DNA of 64,000 nt from Platanthera guangdongensis. Taxonomy: Eukaryota > Streptophyta > Magnoliopsida > Asparagales > Orchidaceae. The DNA lies in assembly GCA_039583875.1 (NCBI GenBank), contig CM077165.1, positions 63,538,757 to 63,602,756 on the forward strand, in the 5' to 3' direction. Below, piece by piece: positions 63,765 to 64,000 of the stretch. Numbering within the stretch: position 1 is the stretch's first letter; each line of letters begins with the position of its first letter. A program made the position numbers and the translations under genes. The notes under the pieces are model-generated. The model did not search any database and was not told the DNA's origin. It worked only from the letters and a program-made list of their open reading frames with translations.

Positions 63765-64000
63765 ATTTGGTATCAGACTACTGGTTTTGGTCCGGCTTAA
63801 AATGAATTCGTGGGCGAATTCTTTTAATGGGTGGTGAGCACATGTGTGTGCGTCATCATTATAACAGCAAAAGAACCCATGAATGTCCACTTAGAAATGA
63901 AAATACACGTGTTTGAGGAACCTGCGCGTTCCTATAATTGCATCTTGCAATTTTGTTTGGTCGCTTAACGGTGTTTTGTACCACTATAGGTGACTAGAAG
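63765..64000 (+). other. Element E primer site, leader and first gag codons
   Basis: TGGTATCAGACTACTGG starts at 63768. The leader matches that of element C, ends CCACTATAG, and is followed by GTGACTAGAAG at the edge of the window, the same GTG-ACN-AGA/CGA start as C gag. Confidence 0.82.

Larger units (their letters stand above)
38832..64000 (+). mobile_element. Element E: Ty3/gypsy of the C family, runs off the right edge, host of D
   Basis: The 5' LTR starts TGTAACGCC at 38832 and is split by element D at 40492. It resumes at 63229 and ends TCTCA at 63764; joined it would be about 2.2 kb. Continuity across D is supported by alignment with the C LTR (sequence on both sides of the D insertion matches one uninterrupted C stretch around 47080-47135). 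A primer site and gag leader follow, and the gag begins at the very edge of the window. Confidence 0.85.

Overview
This window is nuclear DNA of a flowering plant. The evidence is a large decayed block of plastid DNA with eudicot-like rpoB, rpoC1, rpoC2, rps2 and ycf1 sequence, plant LTR retrotransposons of both superfamilies primed by initiator tRNA-Met, and fragments of typical plant nuclear genes. Almost nothing here is a host gene. The sequence does not let me name the species.

Layout. 1-2320: a MYB/SANT-like gene running off the left edge (minus strand), a small foldback element, two exons of a glutathione reductase relic, and a GC-rich tandem repeat. 2320-13250: a mosaic insertion of plastid DNA (NUPT). 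It carries rpoC2 (truncated), rpoC1 with its group II intron, nearly full-length rpoB, then rearranged pieces of rps2, a second inverted piece of rpoB, and ycf1; all genes are broken. 13338-64000: nested LTR retrotransposons.

Nesting. Element A (old Ty3 chromovirus, + strand, 13578-38385) is interrupted in its integrase by element B (younger Ty3, 19222-29307, TSD TAGGA) and in its 3' LTR by solo LTR F (31935-35158, TSD GAGTC). A further A-family LTR head (38386-38831) is hit by element E (Ty3, + strand, from 38832 past the right edge). The LTR of E is split by element D (Ty1/copia, Sirevirus-like, + strand, 40493-63223, TSD ATTTA). The reverse transcriptase of D is split by element C (Ty3, minus strand, 46587-56290, TSD CCAGT). 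Target-site duplications and continuity of reading frames or of a related LTR support this order.

Most notable. (1) All three Ty3 elements with a gag-protease boundary carry a short in-frame-stop-containing GT-AG interval of 71, 75 or 116 bp at the same place and phase; removing it would put protease in frame with gag. (2) The LTRs of unrelated families carry dense arrays of TGTCGACA and/or CACGGGCGTG-type palindromes. (3) Copia element D has a second such array outside the LTR, followed by a TATA box and a 939-codon accessory reading frame with no recognised catalytic domain. All element frames carry at least one nonsense codon, frameshift or insertion, so nothing here looks fully autonomous; C and B are the least damaged.
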